Shown one piece after another: positions 53,373 to 62,527 of a DNA stretch of 64,000 bases. The first letter of the stretch is position 1. The number at the start of each line of letters is the position of its first letter. The DNA is taken from positions 124,001-188,000 of the forward strand of contig NZ_AKIZ01000013.1 in NCBI RefSeq assembly GCF_000282595.1, written 5' to 3'. The notes under the pieces are model-generated. The model ran no database searches. It worked only from the letters and a program-made list of their open reading frames with translations, and was not told where the DNA came from. Both the position numbers and the translations under genes were made by a program. Source of the DNA: Phyllobacterium sp. YR531. Lineage in GTDB: Bacteria > Pseudomonadota > Alphaproteobacteria > Rhizobiales > Rhizobiaceae.

Positions 53373-53902
53373 CGCAGCACGCGGATCACTGTTTTATCCG
53401 AAAGATGCGGCAGGAGCCTGTTCATATCAGCCCGATTTAGGGCAATACATCCCTCTGTTGGGGTGTATTGCGGCCTAGCCAGATGGAAGAAGATCGCGCT
53501 GCCACCCGCCCTTCTGCGTGGCCGGATATTCCAATCCAAAACGATGCAGATATCGTAGAGATCATCTTTGCGCCACATGGTTTCGTGGCTGGCATTATAG
53601 GGTATTTGAACCTGGCGATTATAATTGCGATCATTGCTGACTTCGCACCAGCCATCATTAGTTTTCAGCGGGTTAAGCCTTAACAATCGCGTTGCCCTTA
53701 CCTGCTTGTCTGGTCTTTTGAACCCATAGAGGAGGCGCATTGATGCCAGCGGGGTGCCACCGTCACCTTCGCGTTTTCTGGAGATTATGCCACCTTTACC
53801 CAGCGCACAGCGCAGGACAATTCCACCCGCAATGAGCTGTCCCTGGCTTTTATGACCGGGACGCGGGCGAACATCTATATATTTCAAGGAGCTTCGTGGC
53901 AT
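53369..53902 (-). CDS. L,D-transpeptidase family (YkuD) protein
   Basis: 177 residues with a YkuD domain. The catalytic motif is HLARPQYTPTEGCIAL (His, then S/T-x-G-C with Cys nucleophile, Glu replacing the usual His in SHGC). LDWNIRPRRRAGGSAIFFH precedes it. No signal peptide is visible, unlike secreted L,D-transpeptidases, so this belongs to the shorter group whose role is unclear. Convergent with the methyltransferase, four bases shared. Confidence 0.82.
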   Translation of the reverse strand: MPRSSLKYIDVRPRPGHKSQGQLIAGGIVLRCALGKGGIISRKREGDGGTPLASMRLLYGFKRPDKQVRATRLLRLNPLKTNDGWCEVSNDRNYNRQVQIPYNASHETMWRKDDLYDICIVLDWNIRPRRRAGGSAIFFHLARPQYTPTEGCIALNRADMNRLLPHLSDKTVIRVLR

Positions 53903-54031
53903 GCTTGCCTCATAAAAAGCATTTTTATGGCAGAGTGATGCGCCGCATAAGCAATATCAAGTCGATGCTCTTTCTTTCCTGTAGAATTCGACTTAAATTC
54001 CAACGACTTCTTTCCATCTGCGGGAGATCCG

Positions 54032-54715
54032 ATGACAGCACGTACCATTCTAATCGTCGACGACGATGCAGACCTGCGAGCCATTCTTGTTGAGCAGCTG
54101 AGCCTTTATGAAGAGTTCCAGATTGTTCAGGAAGACAATGCGACCAAGGGCATACAGGCCGCACGGAACGGTGTTGTCGACCTTTTGATCATGGATGTCG
54201 GCTTGCCGGACATGGATGGTCGCGAAGCCATCAAGCTTTTGCGCAAAGGCGGGTTCAAGGCTCCGGTCATCATGCTTACCGGCCATGATACTGATTCCGA
54301 TACGATTCTTGGTCTTGAGTCGGGCGCTAATGACTATGTCACCAAGCCGTTCCGCTTCGCTGTATTGCTGGCACGTATTCGCGCCCAGCTTCGTCAGCAT
54401 GAGCAGAGCGAAGACGCAACATTCGTCGTTGGCCCTTATACATTCAAGCCCGGCCAGAAGATGCTGATCGATGCCAAGGGCGGCAAGATCAGGCTGACCG
54501 AAAAGGAAGTCGCTATCATAAAATACCTGTACCGCGCTGGCGGTAAGGTCATTACTCGCGATATTCTTCTGGAAGAGGTCTGGGGCTACAACTCTGGCGT
54601 GACAACTCACACGCTTGAGACGCATGTTTACAGGCTTCGGCAGAAAATCGAGCAGGATCCATCGAATTCAACCATACTTGTCACGGAAAGCGGGGGATAC
54701 AAGCTCATTCCTTGA
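54032..54715 (+). CDS. cenR: OmpR/PhoB-type response regulator, CenR-like
   Basis: 227 residues. Receiver domain (about 1-120) with acidic pocket DDD, phospho-acceptor Asp in LLIMDVGLPDMDG and Lys in ANDYVTKPFR. Winged helix C-terminal domain (about 130-227) with VWGYNSGVTTHTLETHVYRLRQKIE. The block RKGGFKAPVIMLTGHDTDSDTILGLESGANDYV resembles CenR, the cell-envelope regulator of Caulobacter and Brucella. No sensor kinase gene is next to it. The symbol is a probable, not proven, assignment. Confidence 0.75.
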   Translation: MTARTILIVDDDADLRAILVEQLSLYEEFQIVQEDNATKGIQAARNGVVDLLIMDVGLPDMDGREAIKLLRKGGFKAPVIMLTGHDTDSDTILGLESGANDYVTKPFRFAVLLARIRAQLRQHEQSEDATFVVGPYTFKPGQKMLIDAKGGKIRLTEKEVAIIKYLYRAGGKVITRDILLEEVWGYNSGVTTHTLETHVYRLRQKIEQDPSNSTILVTESGGYKLIP

Positions 54716-54753
54716 TGCCGATTTGGTCAATCTAGGTATATGTCTGTAATTGC

Positions 54754-55209
54754 ATGGCAATTGAAGATGATATTCGCATTCTGGAGACGGTGGGACTGTT
54801 CGGCACATTTACGCGCGACCAGTTGCGGCTGCTTGCCTTCGGGACAGAGCGACTGGTTCTTCGGGAAGGGCGTGAGCTTTACCGCGAAGGTCAGTCGGCA
54901 GATTGCGCCTATGTCATTGATCGCGGTACGATTTCCCTGTTCCGCGAAGGTCCTTCCGGCCGGATAGCCCTTAAAACAGTCGGGCCTGGAGCCGTTCTTG
55001 GTGAAATGGCGATTATCGCCCAAACCAAACGCCTTACCAGCGCAATGGCTGACACGGAAACCGAAGTCATACGCCTGAACCGCTCATTGTTCAGGCGTAT
55101 TCTCGAAGAATATCCTGAAATCGCGGCCGCATTGCATGACCAGATTTCGGAGGACCTGAGCGAGATGATCGCAGAGATTTCGAAGTACGAAAAACTGTTT
55201 GGCGAATAG
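54754..55209 (+). CDS. Cyclic nucleotide-binding domain protein, no HTH
   Basis: 151 residues: a Crp-like beta-barrel (about 15-125, with REGQSADCAYVIDRGTISLFREG and GPGAVLGEMAII) and a short helical tail, but no DNA-binding domain. It could be a stand-alone effector-binding module. It follows the response regulator after 38 bases and may be co-transcribed. A weak hairpin lies after its stop. Confidence 0.85.
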   Translation: MAIEDDIRILETVGLFGTFTRDQLRLLAFGTERLVLREGRELYREGQSADCAYVIDRGTISLFREGPSGRIALKTVGPGAVLGEMAIIAQTKRLTSAMADTETEVIRLNRSLFRRILEEYPEIAAALHDQISEDLSEMIAEISKYEKLFGE

Positions 55210-55224
55210 CCAACTCGCGTAATC

Positions 55225-55255
55225 ACAACCAAATTTCCCGCACTGGTTGTAATTT
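55225..55255 (+). terminator. Weak terminator after the cyclic-nucleotide-domain gene
   Basis: ACAACCA at 55225-55231 pairs with TGGTTGT at 55244-55250, followed by AATTTTG. Confidence 0.4.
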
Positions 55256-55344
55256 TGCTCCCCGAATCGATGTTTTTGCTTTCAAAACGTGCGATTTTTG
55301 CGCGTAACAGCTCCGGTTTACGGAAAACCCCTTACAGGTTGCGA

Positions 55345-56151
55345 TCAATCCAGATCAAACCGTGCGATGACCGGAACATGGTCGGACGGACGCTCCCAGC
55401 CGCGTGCTTCGCGCAGGATTATTATGTCTCTCAAATCGGCTTCGAGGTCTGGCGATCCCCAGATGTGGTCCAGCCGCCGCCCGCGGTCTGCTGCAGCCCA
55501 ATCCGCCGCCCGATAACTCCACCAGGTGTAAATCTTTTCGGATGGCGGAATGTGGTGACGCATAAGATCGCTCCAGCCACCGTTCTTGCGCAAATTTTCC
55601 AGCCCTTCAGTTTCTATTGGCGTGTGGCTTACAACCTTCAGCAACTGCTTGTGCGACCAAACGTCGGTTTCAAGTGGAGCAATGTTGAGATCACCAACCA
55701 GCAGCGAGGCATGGCCATCGCCATATACTGCATTCATGGCTTTCATCTCATCAAGGAAACCAAGCTTGTGTTTGAATTTGGGATTGATCACCGGGTCAGG
55801 TTCATCGCCGCCAGCCGGAACGTAGAAATTATGGATACGCATCCGCTTTGAACCAGCGGTGACAATCGTGCTCAGATGGCGGCAATCAGCGATATCGCAA
55901 AAGCCGACACGCGCCGGTTCTGTCAAAGGCCGACGTGAAAGCGTTGCGACGCCGTGATAACCCTTCTGGCCGCTGATCTCGATATGTTCATAACCGGCCA
56001 TATGAAATGCTTCACGCGGAAACAGGTCATCGGGACATTTGGTTTCCTGCAAACATAATACATCCGGCTGATAATCGCGCAGGAATTGCAGGACCAGCGG
56101 CAAGCGCAAGCGCACCGAATTGATGTTCCAGGTAGCAACGGAAAAAGGCAT
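55345..56151 (-). CDS. xthA: Exodeoxyribonuclease III / AP endonuclease
   Basis: 268 residues of the EEP superfamily, cleaving DNA at abasic sites in base-excision repair. Family motifs: ATWNINSVRLRL, LCLQETKCPDDLFP (metal Glu), VGDLNIAPLETDVW and the C-terminal RLDHIWGSPDLEADL with WERPSDHVPVIARFDLD (catalytic His-Asp). Convergent with the cyclic-nucleotide-domain gene. Confidence 0.95.
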   Translation of the reverse strand: MPFSVATWNINSVRLRLPLVLQFLRDYQPDVLCLQETKCPDDLFPREAFHMAGYEHIEISGQKGYHGVATLSRRPLTEPARVGFCDIADCRHLSTIVTAGSKRMRIHNFYVPAGGDEPDPVINPKFKHKLGFLDEMKAMNAVYGDGHASLLVGDLNIAPLETDVWSHKQLLKVVSHTPIETEGLENLRKNGGWSDLMRHHIPPSEKIYTWWSYRAADWAAADRGRRLDHIWGSPDLEADLRDIIILREARGWERPSDHVPVIARFDLD

Positions 56152-56250
56152 GAAGAAAAAGTCTCGCGGGTGATGATGAAGCCGCGAGACTAAAACAAGT
56201 TCAAGATGATTGAAACCGGATAACGCTACGCGAACACCACTGTCCTCGCT

Positions 56251-56898
56251 TTATCTGCCCTTCATGGCGATACGCGTATAGTCGATGGTGAACATATCCT
56301 TGGCGAATTTGACGCCGGTACGCACATTGGTGATCATAACGGTGGTGTCGAGGCCCTGTGCATCGGTGATGGTCCATTGACGCAGTTCAAAAGTCTTGGG
56401 GTCGAACATCATGGTAATGGTCGAATTGCCGAAGATCGACTTGTCGCCAAGAACGATGGTTGTCATGTCCGGCTCTTCCTTGACCGATTTGACCGTATTG
56501 CCGGTAAGGTTGATCTGGTCACTCAGGAGAAGCTTCAAGGGCGTTTTCGACAGCGGAACAAGATCCCATGTATCGAGCTTGCGATTATTGATGACGACGG
56601 AATCGCCATCCGAAATAACGCGGATAGGCGAAGGCTTATTATAGTTGAAGCGAATCTTGCCCGGACGCTCAATATAGAACGTGCCTTCGGTCTGTTCGCC
56701 GCGCGGACCGAACTGGACAAAATCACCCGTCAGGGTCTTTACGCTCGAAAACTGGTTGGCAATCTGCTGGGCAGCACCCGGTACCGCATTCTGCGCTATT
56801 GCCGGTACCGCCAGGAGGCCCATGCCAATAATCGAAGCAGCTACGACGCGCCGAGCAAACGGGCTTGCAACGCGAAATAAGGCTGTCATGGTTTTCAT
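56251..56898 (-). CDS. lolA: Outer-membrane lipoprotein carrier protein LolA-like
   Basis: 215 residues with a signal peptide (cleavage after AIAQ, near residue 36). The LolA domain follows: QIANQFSSVKTLTGDFVQFGPRGEQTEGTFYIERPGKIRFNY. It should carry lipoproteins across the periplasm from LolCDE to the outer membrane. The start at 56898 is preferred; an AGGAG lies about 12 bases upstream. It follows ftsK on the same strand with about 230 bases between, so it may have its own promoter. Confidence 0.9.
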   Translation of the reverse strand: MKTMTALFRVASPFARRVVAASIIGMGLLAVPAIAQNAVPGAAQQIANQFSSVKTLTGDFVQFGPRGEQTEGTFYIERPGKIRFNYNKPSPIRVISDGDSVVINNRKLDTWDLVPLSKTPLKLLLSDQINLTGNTVKSVKEEPDMTTIVLGDKSIFGNSTITMMFDPKTFELRQWTITDAQGLDTTVMITNVRTGVKFAKDMFTIDYTRIAMKGR

Positions 56899-57126
56899 GG
56901 GTCTACGGTCTCCTGTCATATTATCTTAGGCCTACTCGATCAGTTTGGCTTGAGTATGGCCAAGAAACGGCGGGCTGCGTAATCCGGTTCCACGTTTCCG
57001 TCACGTAACAACCGCAAAACACATATAGGAATTGGGCTTACCCAGTTCCATAACGTTCGTAACAGCCCGTTACGTCACGCTTAGTCTTACAAGCAATTTC
57101 AAATCGTTAGATGTGCTTGCCTGAAT

Positions 57127-59757
57127 CTAGAAATCATCGTCCTGCGTCGGCACAAGAATATCACGCTTGCCCGCATGGTTGGCGGGGCCAACAAGCCCCT
57201 CTTCTTCCATGCGTTCAATAATCGAGGCAGCACGGTTGTAGCCAATACCGAGACGGCGCTGAATGTAACTCGTCGAAGCCTTCTTGTCGCGCAACACAAC
57301 GGCAACGGCCTGATCATATGGATCGTCCGAATCTTCCAGATTGGATGTTCCGGCAGGCCCGCCGCCACTGTCGTCCTCATCATCTTCCTCGGTGATCGAA
57401 TCAAGATATTCGGGCACACCCTGCATCTTGAGATGCTGGACAATCTTTTCAACTTCATCGTCGCCAACAAAGGGTCCGTGTACACGCTGGATGCGTCCAC
57501 CGCCTGCCATGTAAAGCATATCGCCCATACCAAGCAGTTGCTCACCACCCTGTTCACCAAGAATAGTGCGCGAGTCGATCTTGGACGTAACCTGGAATGA
57601 AATACGCGTTGGGAAATTCGCCTTGATCGTACCGGTGATAACATCCACCGAAGGACGCTGCGTCGCCATGATCACATGAATGCCAGCGGCGCGTGCCATC
57701 TGTGCCAGACGCTGCACCGCGCCTTCAATATCCTTGCCGGCCACCATCATGAGATCGGCCATTTCGTCGATGATCACCACGATATAAGGCATCGCGGTCA
57801 AATCGAGCTCCTCGGTCTCATAAACCGCTTCGCCCGTGGCACGGTCAAAGCCGGTTTGCACAGTGCGGGCAATACGTTCACCCTTTTGCCGGGCCTGTTC
57901 AACACGCTGGTTGAAGCCGTCAATATTGCGGACGCCCACTTTCGACATCTTGCGATAACGGTCTTCCATCTCCTTGACTGTCCATTTCAGCGCGACGACG
58001 GCTTTCTTGGGATCAGTTACGACGGGCGTCAGCAGATGCGGAATCCCATCATAGATGGAGAGTTCCAGCATTTTCGGATCGATCATGATCAGCCGGCACT
58101 GTTCCGGCGTCATCCGGTAGACCAATGACAGGATCATCGTATTGATGGCAACGGACTTGCCCGAGCCGGTTGTACCGGCAACGAGCAAATGTGGCATCTT
58201 CGCCAGATCGGCAATAACAGGCTCGCCATTGATGGTCTTGCCCAGCGCCAGCGCCAGTTTGGTCTTTGTCTGCTCAAAATCACGGCTTGCAAGCAGCTCA
58301 CGCAGATAGACCATTTCACGCGTCTGATTGGGCAATTCGATACCAATGGCATTGCGACCAGGCACGACAGCAACACGTGCTGCGATAGCACTCATTGAGC
58401 GGGCAATATCGTCCGCGAGTGTTATGACACGCGAGGATTTGATGCCCGGTGCCGGTTCAAGCTCGTAAAGCGTAACAACGGGTCCCGGCCGGACGTGGAT
58501 GATCTCGCCGCGAACGCCGAAGTCTTCCAGAACACCCTCCAGCAAACGTGCGTTCTGCTCCAGCGCTTCCTTGGAAAGGCTCGGATTGCGTACAACATTT
58601 TTTGGCTCGCTGAGGAAATGCAGCGGCGGCATTTCAAACCCGTCGGACTTGATCAATGAAGCCTGAGCTTCACGTTGAATACGGACACCGGCCTTGGGTG
58701 CCGGAGCAGGCGTTGAAACACGAGCTGCTGGTTTTGCCGCCGGGCGTGCTGGTGCAGCCTGTGGCGCCCAGTCATCGACGGCCTCATCCTCATCACTGAA
58801 AGCGACAGGATCAAAGCGGTCGCTCTGGCTGTCAAAATCATCATCATCGATTTCGATTGATGGAGCCTCAATGCGGGGAGATTCATTATGGAAGCCCGGC
58901 TCCCGCCGCTCACCGCTGTTACCCGCCTTCTGGCGTGACACAGGAACATCGCCGAAGCCATCATCATTGCGAGCACCAAGACTGCGTGCGCTGTTGTAAA
59001 TTCCGGCACCCCTGCCGGAAAGACGGCGGAATAGAGCGCGCGTGCTGTAGAAAAAATGAGTTACCGCACCAAGTGCGAGCAAACCACCGCCCTCGCGGTC
59101 ATCATCCTCATCTTCGTCATCCTCGAAATCATCCGGCTCAGCCACATGGCGGGTTGTCTTCTTGGCAATGGCAGGCTCGCTACCGCGATAGGTAAGGCCG
59201 CTGGCGAAGGCGAAAATCCATAGTGTTGGAACAGCAAGGACGCCGACCAAGATCATGGCAAGGCCACCGCGCGGGAAAGTGCCGGTGAAAATTGCCGGAA
59301 TTTTCAGCACCATATCGCCCAGTACGCCGCCGAGACCAATCGGCATCGGCCAACTTTCCGGTATCGCAAAGCATCCTGCCATGGCCGCCGCGAGCAGAGA
59401 CGCACAGAACCATGCAACGGTGCGACGCATCATGCGGTCAACGCCACGCCCAGTCATGAAAAGCCCGCCCCAGAACACGGCTGGCATCAGCGCAACGACT
59501 GTGGAAAGGCCAAAAAACTGCATTCCAAGGTCGGAAAACACTGCTCCGGCATAACCAAGGGCATTATGTGTGGGGTTGGATGTGGCGTGGCTAAAGCTTG
59601 GATCAAGCACATTCCAGGTTGCCAGACTGCCGATAGCAAGCGCGACGAGGCAAAGGATTGCCAGACCGATCAGGATGTTTATCTGCCTGCGGAACAGGTT
59701 ATAAAAACCTGTCCTGTCGTCGTCGATGGCATAAGAGGCTGAATATCCTTGACGCAT
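57127..59757 (-). CDS. ftsK: DNA translocase FtsK
   Basis: 876 residues. Four membrane helices lie in the first 200 residues, an acidic Pro/Ala-rich linker at about 200-390, then the RecA-like motor. [14 protein letters not shown] is Walker [17 protein letters not shown] is Walker B. A C-terminal winged-helix gamma domain ([27 protein letters not shown]) reads KOPS. It couples division with chromosome segregation. The start at 59757 (ATG) is favoured over a GTG 15 bases earlier. A CtrA-type box lies about 80 bases upstream. Confidence 0.96.
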   Translation of the reverse strand: MRQGYSASYAIDDDRTGFYNLFRRQINILIGLAILCLVALAIGSLATWNVLDPSFSHATSNPTHNALGYAGAVFSDLGMQFFGLSTVVALMPAVFWGGLFMTGRGVDRMMRRTVAWFCASLLAAAMAGCFAIPESWPMPIGLGGVLGDMVLKIPAIFTGTFPRGGLAMILVGVLAVPTLWIFAFASGLTYRGSEPAIAKKTTRHVAEPDDFEDDEDEDDDREGGGLLALGAVTHFFYSTRALFRRLSGRGAGIYNSARSLGARNDDGFGDVPVSRQKAGNSGERREPGFHNESPRIEAPSIEIDDDDFDSQSDRFDPVAFSDEDEAVDDWAPQAAPARPAAKPAARVSTPAPAPKAGVRIQREAQASLIKSDGFEMPPLHFLSEPKNVVRNPSLSKEALEQNARLLEGVLEDFGVRGEIIHVRPGPVVTLYELEPAPGIKSSRVITLADDIARSMSAIAARVAVVPGRNAIGIELPNQTREMVYLRELLASRDFEQTKTKLALALGKTINGEPVIADLAKMPHLLVAGTTGSGKSVAINTMILSLVYRMTPEQCRLIMIDPKMLELSIYDGIPHLLTPVVTDPKKAVVALKWTVKEMEDRYRKMSKVGVRNIDGFNQRVEQARQKGERIARTVQTGFDRATGEAVYETEELDLTAMPYIVVIIDEMADLMMVAGKDIEGAVQRLAQMARAAGIHVIMATQRPSVDVITGTIKANFPTRISFQVTSKIDSRTILGEQGGEQLLGMGDMLYMAGGGRIQRVHGPFVGDDEVEKIVQHLKMQGVPEYLDSITEEDDEDDSGGGPAGTSNLEDSDDPYDQAVAVVLRDKKASTSYIQRRLGIGYNRAASIIERMEEEGLVGPANHAGKRDILVPTQDDDF

Positions 59758-59835
59758 GAAATCCGGTCCCACGTGAATCTATGCCCTGTGGCTGTGCATT
59801 CCACGGAGCTGATTCCAAACTTACGTGGTGGATGG

Positions 59836-59850
59836 TTAAGGGGCCATTAA
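59836..59850 (-). promoter_or_regulatory. CtrA-type box in the ftsK promoter
   Basis: TTAA-N7-TTAA at 59836-59850 inside a longer palindrome (ATGGTTAA ... TTAACCAT). The spacing is exactly that of the alphaproteobacterial CtrA recognition sequence, and it reads the same on both strands. It is placed 80-95 bases before the ftsK start, in line with cell-cycle control of division genes by CtrA. Confidence 0.6.
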
Positions 59851-60028
59851 CCATGGGCACTGTGTAGGAAATTAGCTGGTTTTATCGGATTCTTGCCTGC
59901 CACTAGTACAGAAATTTGCTACCCATAATGGAACGTGAGGACCTGAAGCTCGACCCTAAAAGCGCAAAAGCCCCCGGCAACCGTAACATTGTTGCAATGT
60001 TGAAGCTCAATTTCTGTGTCTCCAAAAA

Positions 60029-60472
60029 ATGGAGATAGCCTTGACCACAACAATTTTCCGTACGATCCAGCTTGCCGTCATTGGCAGCCTGATGATCACT
60101 ACCGTGCCCGCTGGCGCACAGCAGCAATATCCAACCGGCAGTTATCAAGTTGCGCAATGGGATGGCAACAGGTCTTGCCGTGATTCTGACCGTTGGGAAC
60201 GCGACCGCTGCTGGCGACAGAAGGACAAATGGCGTGACGAGAGGCGGCATGATGAGAGAAAGCGCGAACGCCGTCGCGAAAAGAAAGAAAAGGATGCTGC
60301 AATCGCTGCCGGAATCATCGGTTTGACGCTCGGTGCGGTGGCAATCGGAGCCGCAAACCAGGCGGCAAAGAAACGCGATGCCGACCGTGAACGGCGTGCC
60401 CGTTGCTCCGACCGTTACGGCGAAGGATATGGAACATATATAGGCCGCGATGGCCGCCGCTACCGTTGCTGA
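60029..60472 (+). CDS. Small exported Arg-rich protein
   Basis: About 147 residues. Signal peptide (cleavage near PAGAQ), then a highly basic, Arg/Asp/Lys-rich middle (DSDRWERDRCWRQKDKW, RKRERRREKKEK), a hydrophobic glycine-rich segment (about 88-108, AAIAAGIIGLTLGAVAIGAA), and the ending GYGTYIGRDGRRYRC, reminiscent of small surface proteins of Rhizobiales. A TTG at 60041 has GGAGA in front and may be the true start. The function is unknown. Confidence 0.6.
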   Translation: MEIALTTTIFRTIQLAVIGSLMITTVPAGAQQQYPTGSYQVAQWDGNRSCRDSDRWERDRCWRQKDKWRDERRHDERKRERRREKKEKDAAIAAGIIGLTLGAVAIGAANQAAKKRDADRERRARCSDRYGEGYGTYIGRDGRRYRC

Positions 60473-60484
60473 TCAGTTAAACAG

Positions 60485-60510
60485 AAAAGGCCCGGAAAAC
60501 CGGGCCTTTT
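60485..60510. terminator. Bidirectional terminator between the exported protein and amtB
   Basis: AAAAGGCCCGG and CCGGGCCTTTT form an 11-bp stem with a four-base loop. T-runs exist on both strands, so both convergent genes can use it. Confidence 0.85.
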
Positions 60511-60529
60511 GATTCTCGCAAGAATGCTA

Positions 60530-61909
60530 TCAATTGTGATAGGCAGCTTCGCCGTGTGACGTGAGATCGAGACCGATGGACTCGTTTTCTGCAGTTGGAC
60601 GCAGGCCGACAATCACATCCACGATCTTGTAGAGGATGAACGACCCGATACCGCTCCAGACGATGGTAACGGCAACGGCCTTGATCTGCGTAACAACCTG
60701 CGCGCCCAATGTGACGCCTTCTGCAAAGCCAACGCCACCAAGAGCCGCGCTGGTGAAGATGCCGGTGCCGATAGCACCAACGATGCCGCCAATACCATGC
60801 ACGCCAAACACATCGAGGCTGTCATCATAGCCGAGCTTCGGCTTGACCACTGCAACCATGTAGTAGCAGATCGCGCTGGCAATCGCGCCAAGGACGATAG
60901 CGCCGATTGGACCGACAGTACCCGCAGCAGGAGTGACGGCAACCAGACCGGCAACAATACCCGATGCGGCACCCAGCATGGACGCGGTCTTGCGGGCGAA
61001 GGCTTCGATAACAACCCAGGCGATGATCGCACCGGCAGTCGCGGTAAATGTGTTGATCATGGCAAGAGCCGCAGTGCCATTGGCTTCCAGTGCAGAACCG
61101 GCATTGAAGCCGAACCAGCCAACCCAGAGAATTGCAGCACCGATCATGGTGAGCGGCATGGAATGCGGCGCCATCATATCGCGGCCAAGGCCTTTGCGCT
61201 TGCCGATAACAATAGCACCGACCAGACCGGCAACACCCGCATTGATGTGAACGACGGTACCACCGGCGAAATCAAGCGCGCCCCAACCGAAGATCAGGCC
61301 GTTTGCGTCCCAGACCATGTGGGCAATCGGGAAATACACGAAGGTTACCCAGAGAGCTACAAACAGGATCGTTGCCGAGAATTTGATGCGCTCTGCGAAA
61401 GCACCGACGATAAGCGCTGGTGTGATGCAGGCGAATGTCATCTGGAAGCAGATGAAGACGAGTTCAGGAATCTGGACGCCATCGGTAAAGGTGGCGGCTG
61501 CAGAATCAGGCGTTACGCCAGCAAGGAAAAGCTTGCCGAGACCGCCCCAATAAGGGCTGGTGCTGCCACCAAATGCGAACGAATAACCATAGACGACCCA
61601 GATGACCATGACGACGGCGGTGATGCCGGTGCACTGCATGAGCACAGAAAGAACGTTCTTGGCGCGGACCAGACCGCCATAGAACAGGGCAAGACCCGGA
61701 AGGATCATGAACAGGACGAGGATGGTAGCGACCATCATCCAGGCAGTGTCGCCCTTGTTGATCGTTGCCACCGCCGCTGCCGCGGCTTCAGGCGCAGCAG
61801 CCGGAGCTGCTTCCTGCGCAAAAGCGGCTAGTGAGCCGAATGCGGTTAAAGCCAGCGACCCGAGAAGGGTACTGCCTACCGCTGTTGTCAATCTGCTTGG
61901 AATTTTCAT
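60530..61909 (-). CDS. amtB: Ammonium transporter AmtB
   Basis: 459 residues with a cleavable signal peptide (to about AFAQ), an Ala/Pro-rich spacer and 11 membrane helices. IGGIVGAIGTGIFTS and HMVWDANGLIFGWGALDFAGGTVVHINAG hold the conduction-pore His pair. It imports ammonium under nitrogen limitation and is gated by GlnK. AAGGAG precedes the ATG. 25 bases downstream of glnK in the same operon. Confidence 0.95.
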   Translation of the reverse strand: MKIPSRLTTAVGSTLLGSLALTAFGSLAAFAQEAAPAAAPEAAAAAVATINKGDTAWMMVATILVLFMILPGLALFYGGLVRAKNVLSVLMQCTGITAVVMVIWVVYGYSFAFGGSTSPYWGGLGKLFLAGVTPDSAAATFTDGVQIPELVFICFQMTFACITPALIVGAFAERIKFSATILFVALWVTFVYFPIAHMVWDANGLIFGWGALDFAGGTVVHINAGVAGLVGAIVIGKRKGLGRDMMAPHSMPLTMIGAAILWVGWFGFNAGSALEANGTAALAMINTFTATAGAIIAWVVIEAFARKTASMLGAASGIVAGLVAVTPAAGTVGPIGAIVLGAIASAICYYMVAVVKPKLGYDDSLDVFGVHGIGGIVGAIGTGIFTSAALGGVGFAEGVTLGAQVVTQIKAVAVTIVWSGIGSFILYKIVDVIVGLRPTAENESIGLDLTSHGEAAYHN

Positions 61910-61934
61910 TATGCTCTCCTTGAACCCCAATTAC

Positions 61935-62273
61935 TTACAGCGCTTCGGTATCGGTCTCGCCCGTACGGATACGGACGGCCTGCTCGATGCTGAGAACGAA
62001 AATCTTGCCGTCACCGATCTGGCCGGTCTTGGCGGCGGCTGTGATGGCCTCAACGGCGGTATCGACGAGATCCGACGCGACGGCGACTTCAACCTTCAAT
62101 TTTGGAAGGAAGCTGACAGCATATTCCGCGCCACGATAAATCTCGGTGTGTCCCTTTTGGCGGCCATAACCCTTCACCTCGGTGACGGTCAGGCCCTGAA
62201 TGCCGACAGCGGTGAGTGCTTCGCGCACTTCGTCCAGCTTGAACGGCTTGATGATGGCCATCACAATTTTCAT
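61935..62273 (-). CDS. glnK: Nitrogen regulatory protein PII
   Basis: 112 residues. The T-loop GYGRQKGHTEIYRGAEYAVSFLPK has Tyr51, the uridylylation site. MKIVMAIIKPFKLDEVREAL and the C-terminal block GDGKIFVLSIEQAVRIRTGETDTEAL are standard PII sequences. Pairing with amtB identifies it as GlnK and not GlnB. CAGGGG precedes the ATG. Confidence 0.96.
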   Translation of the reverse strand: MKIVMAIIKPFKLDEVREALTAVGIQGLTVTEVKGYGRQKGHTEIYRGAEYAVSFLPKLKVEVAVASDLVDTAVEAITAAAKTGQIGDGKIFVLSIEQAVRIRTGETDTEAL

Positions 62274-62389
62274 TGACTATACCCCTGCGCTTTGCGCGGT
62301 GCCCGTCAGATGGAATTATCTGAACTCTCAGCAACCGCGTTGAACCCATCGCCTCAGGCCGAGAGACCCTTGGTGACTGAGAAGGAGCA

Positions 62390-62405
62390 TTCAAGTTCCG
62401 TGCCA
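62390..62405 (-). promoter_or_regulatory. Sigma-54-like promoter of glnK-amtB
   Basis: On the minus strand TGGCAC-N5-TTGAA: the -24 box is perfect and the -12 box has one change (TTGC to TTGA). It lies about 120 bases before glnK, an ordinary distance. Nitrogen control by NtrC-sigma-54 is expected for this operon. A weak NtrC-like site (TGCACT..) is near 62472. Confidence 0.55.
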
Positions 62406-62527
62406 GATTCGAAAATTACTTCTAATACTTTGAAATTAAATGGATATTTTTTATAAAGGCATTCAAGCTTATGTGCACTGCAGCAATATGCCTAAAATTT
62501 AGGCGATAATGGACAGTCGCTCAAGTT

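Noticed and set aside
60797-61831. Long plus-strand open frame (344 codons) opposite amtB
   Set aside because: amtB is unambiguous; the opposite frame is Asp/Arg/Gly-rich noise produced by codon bias.
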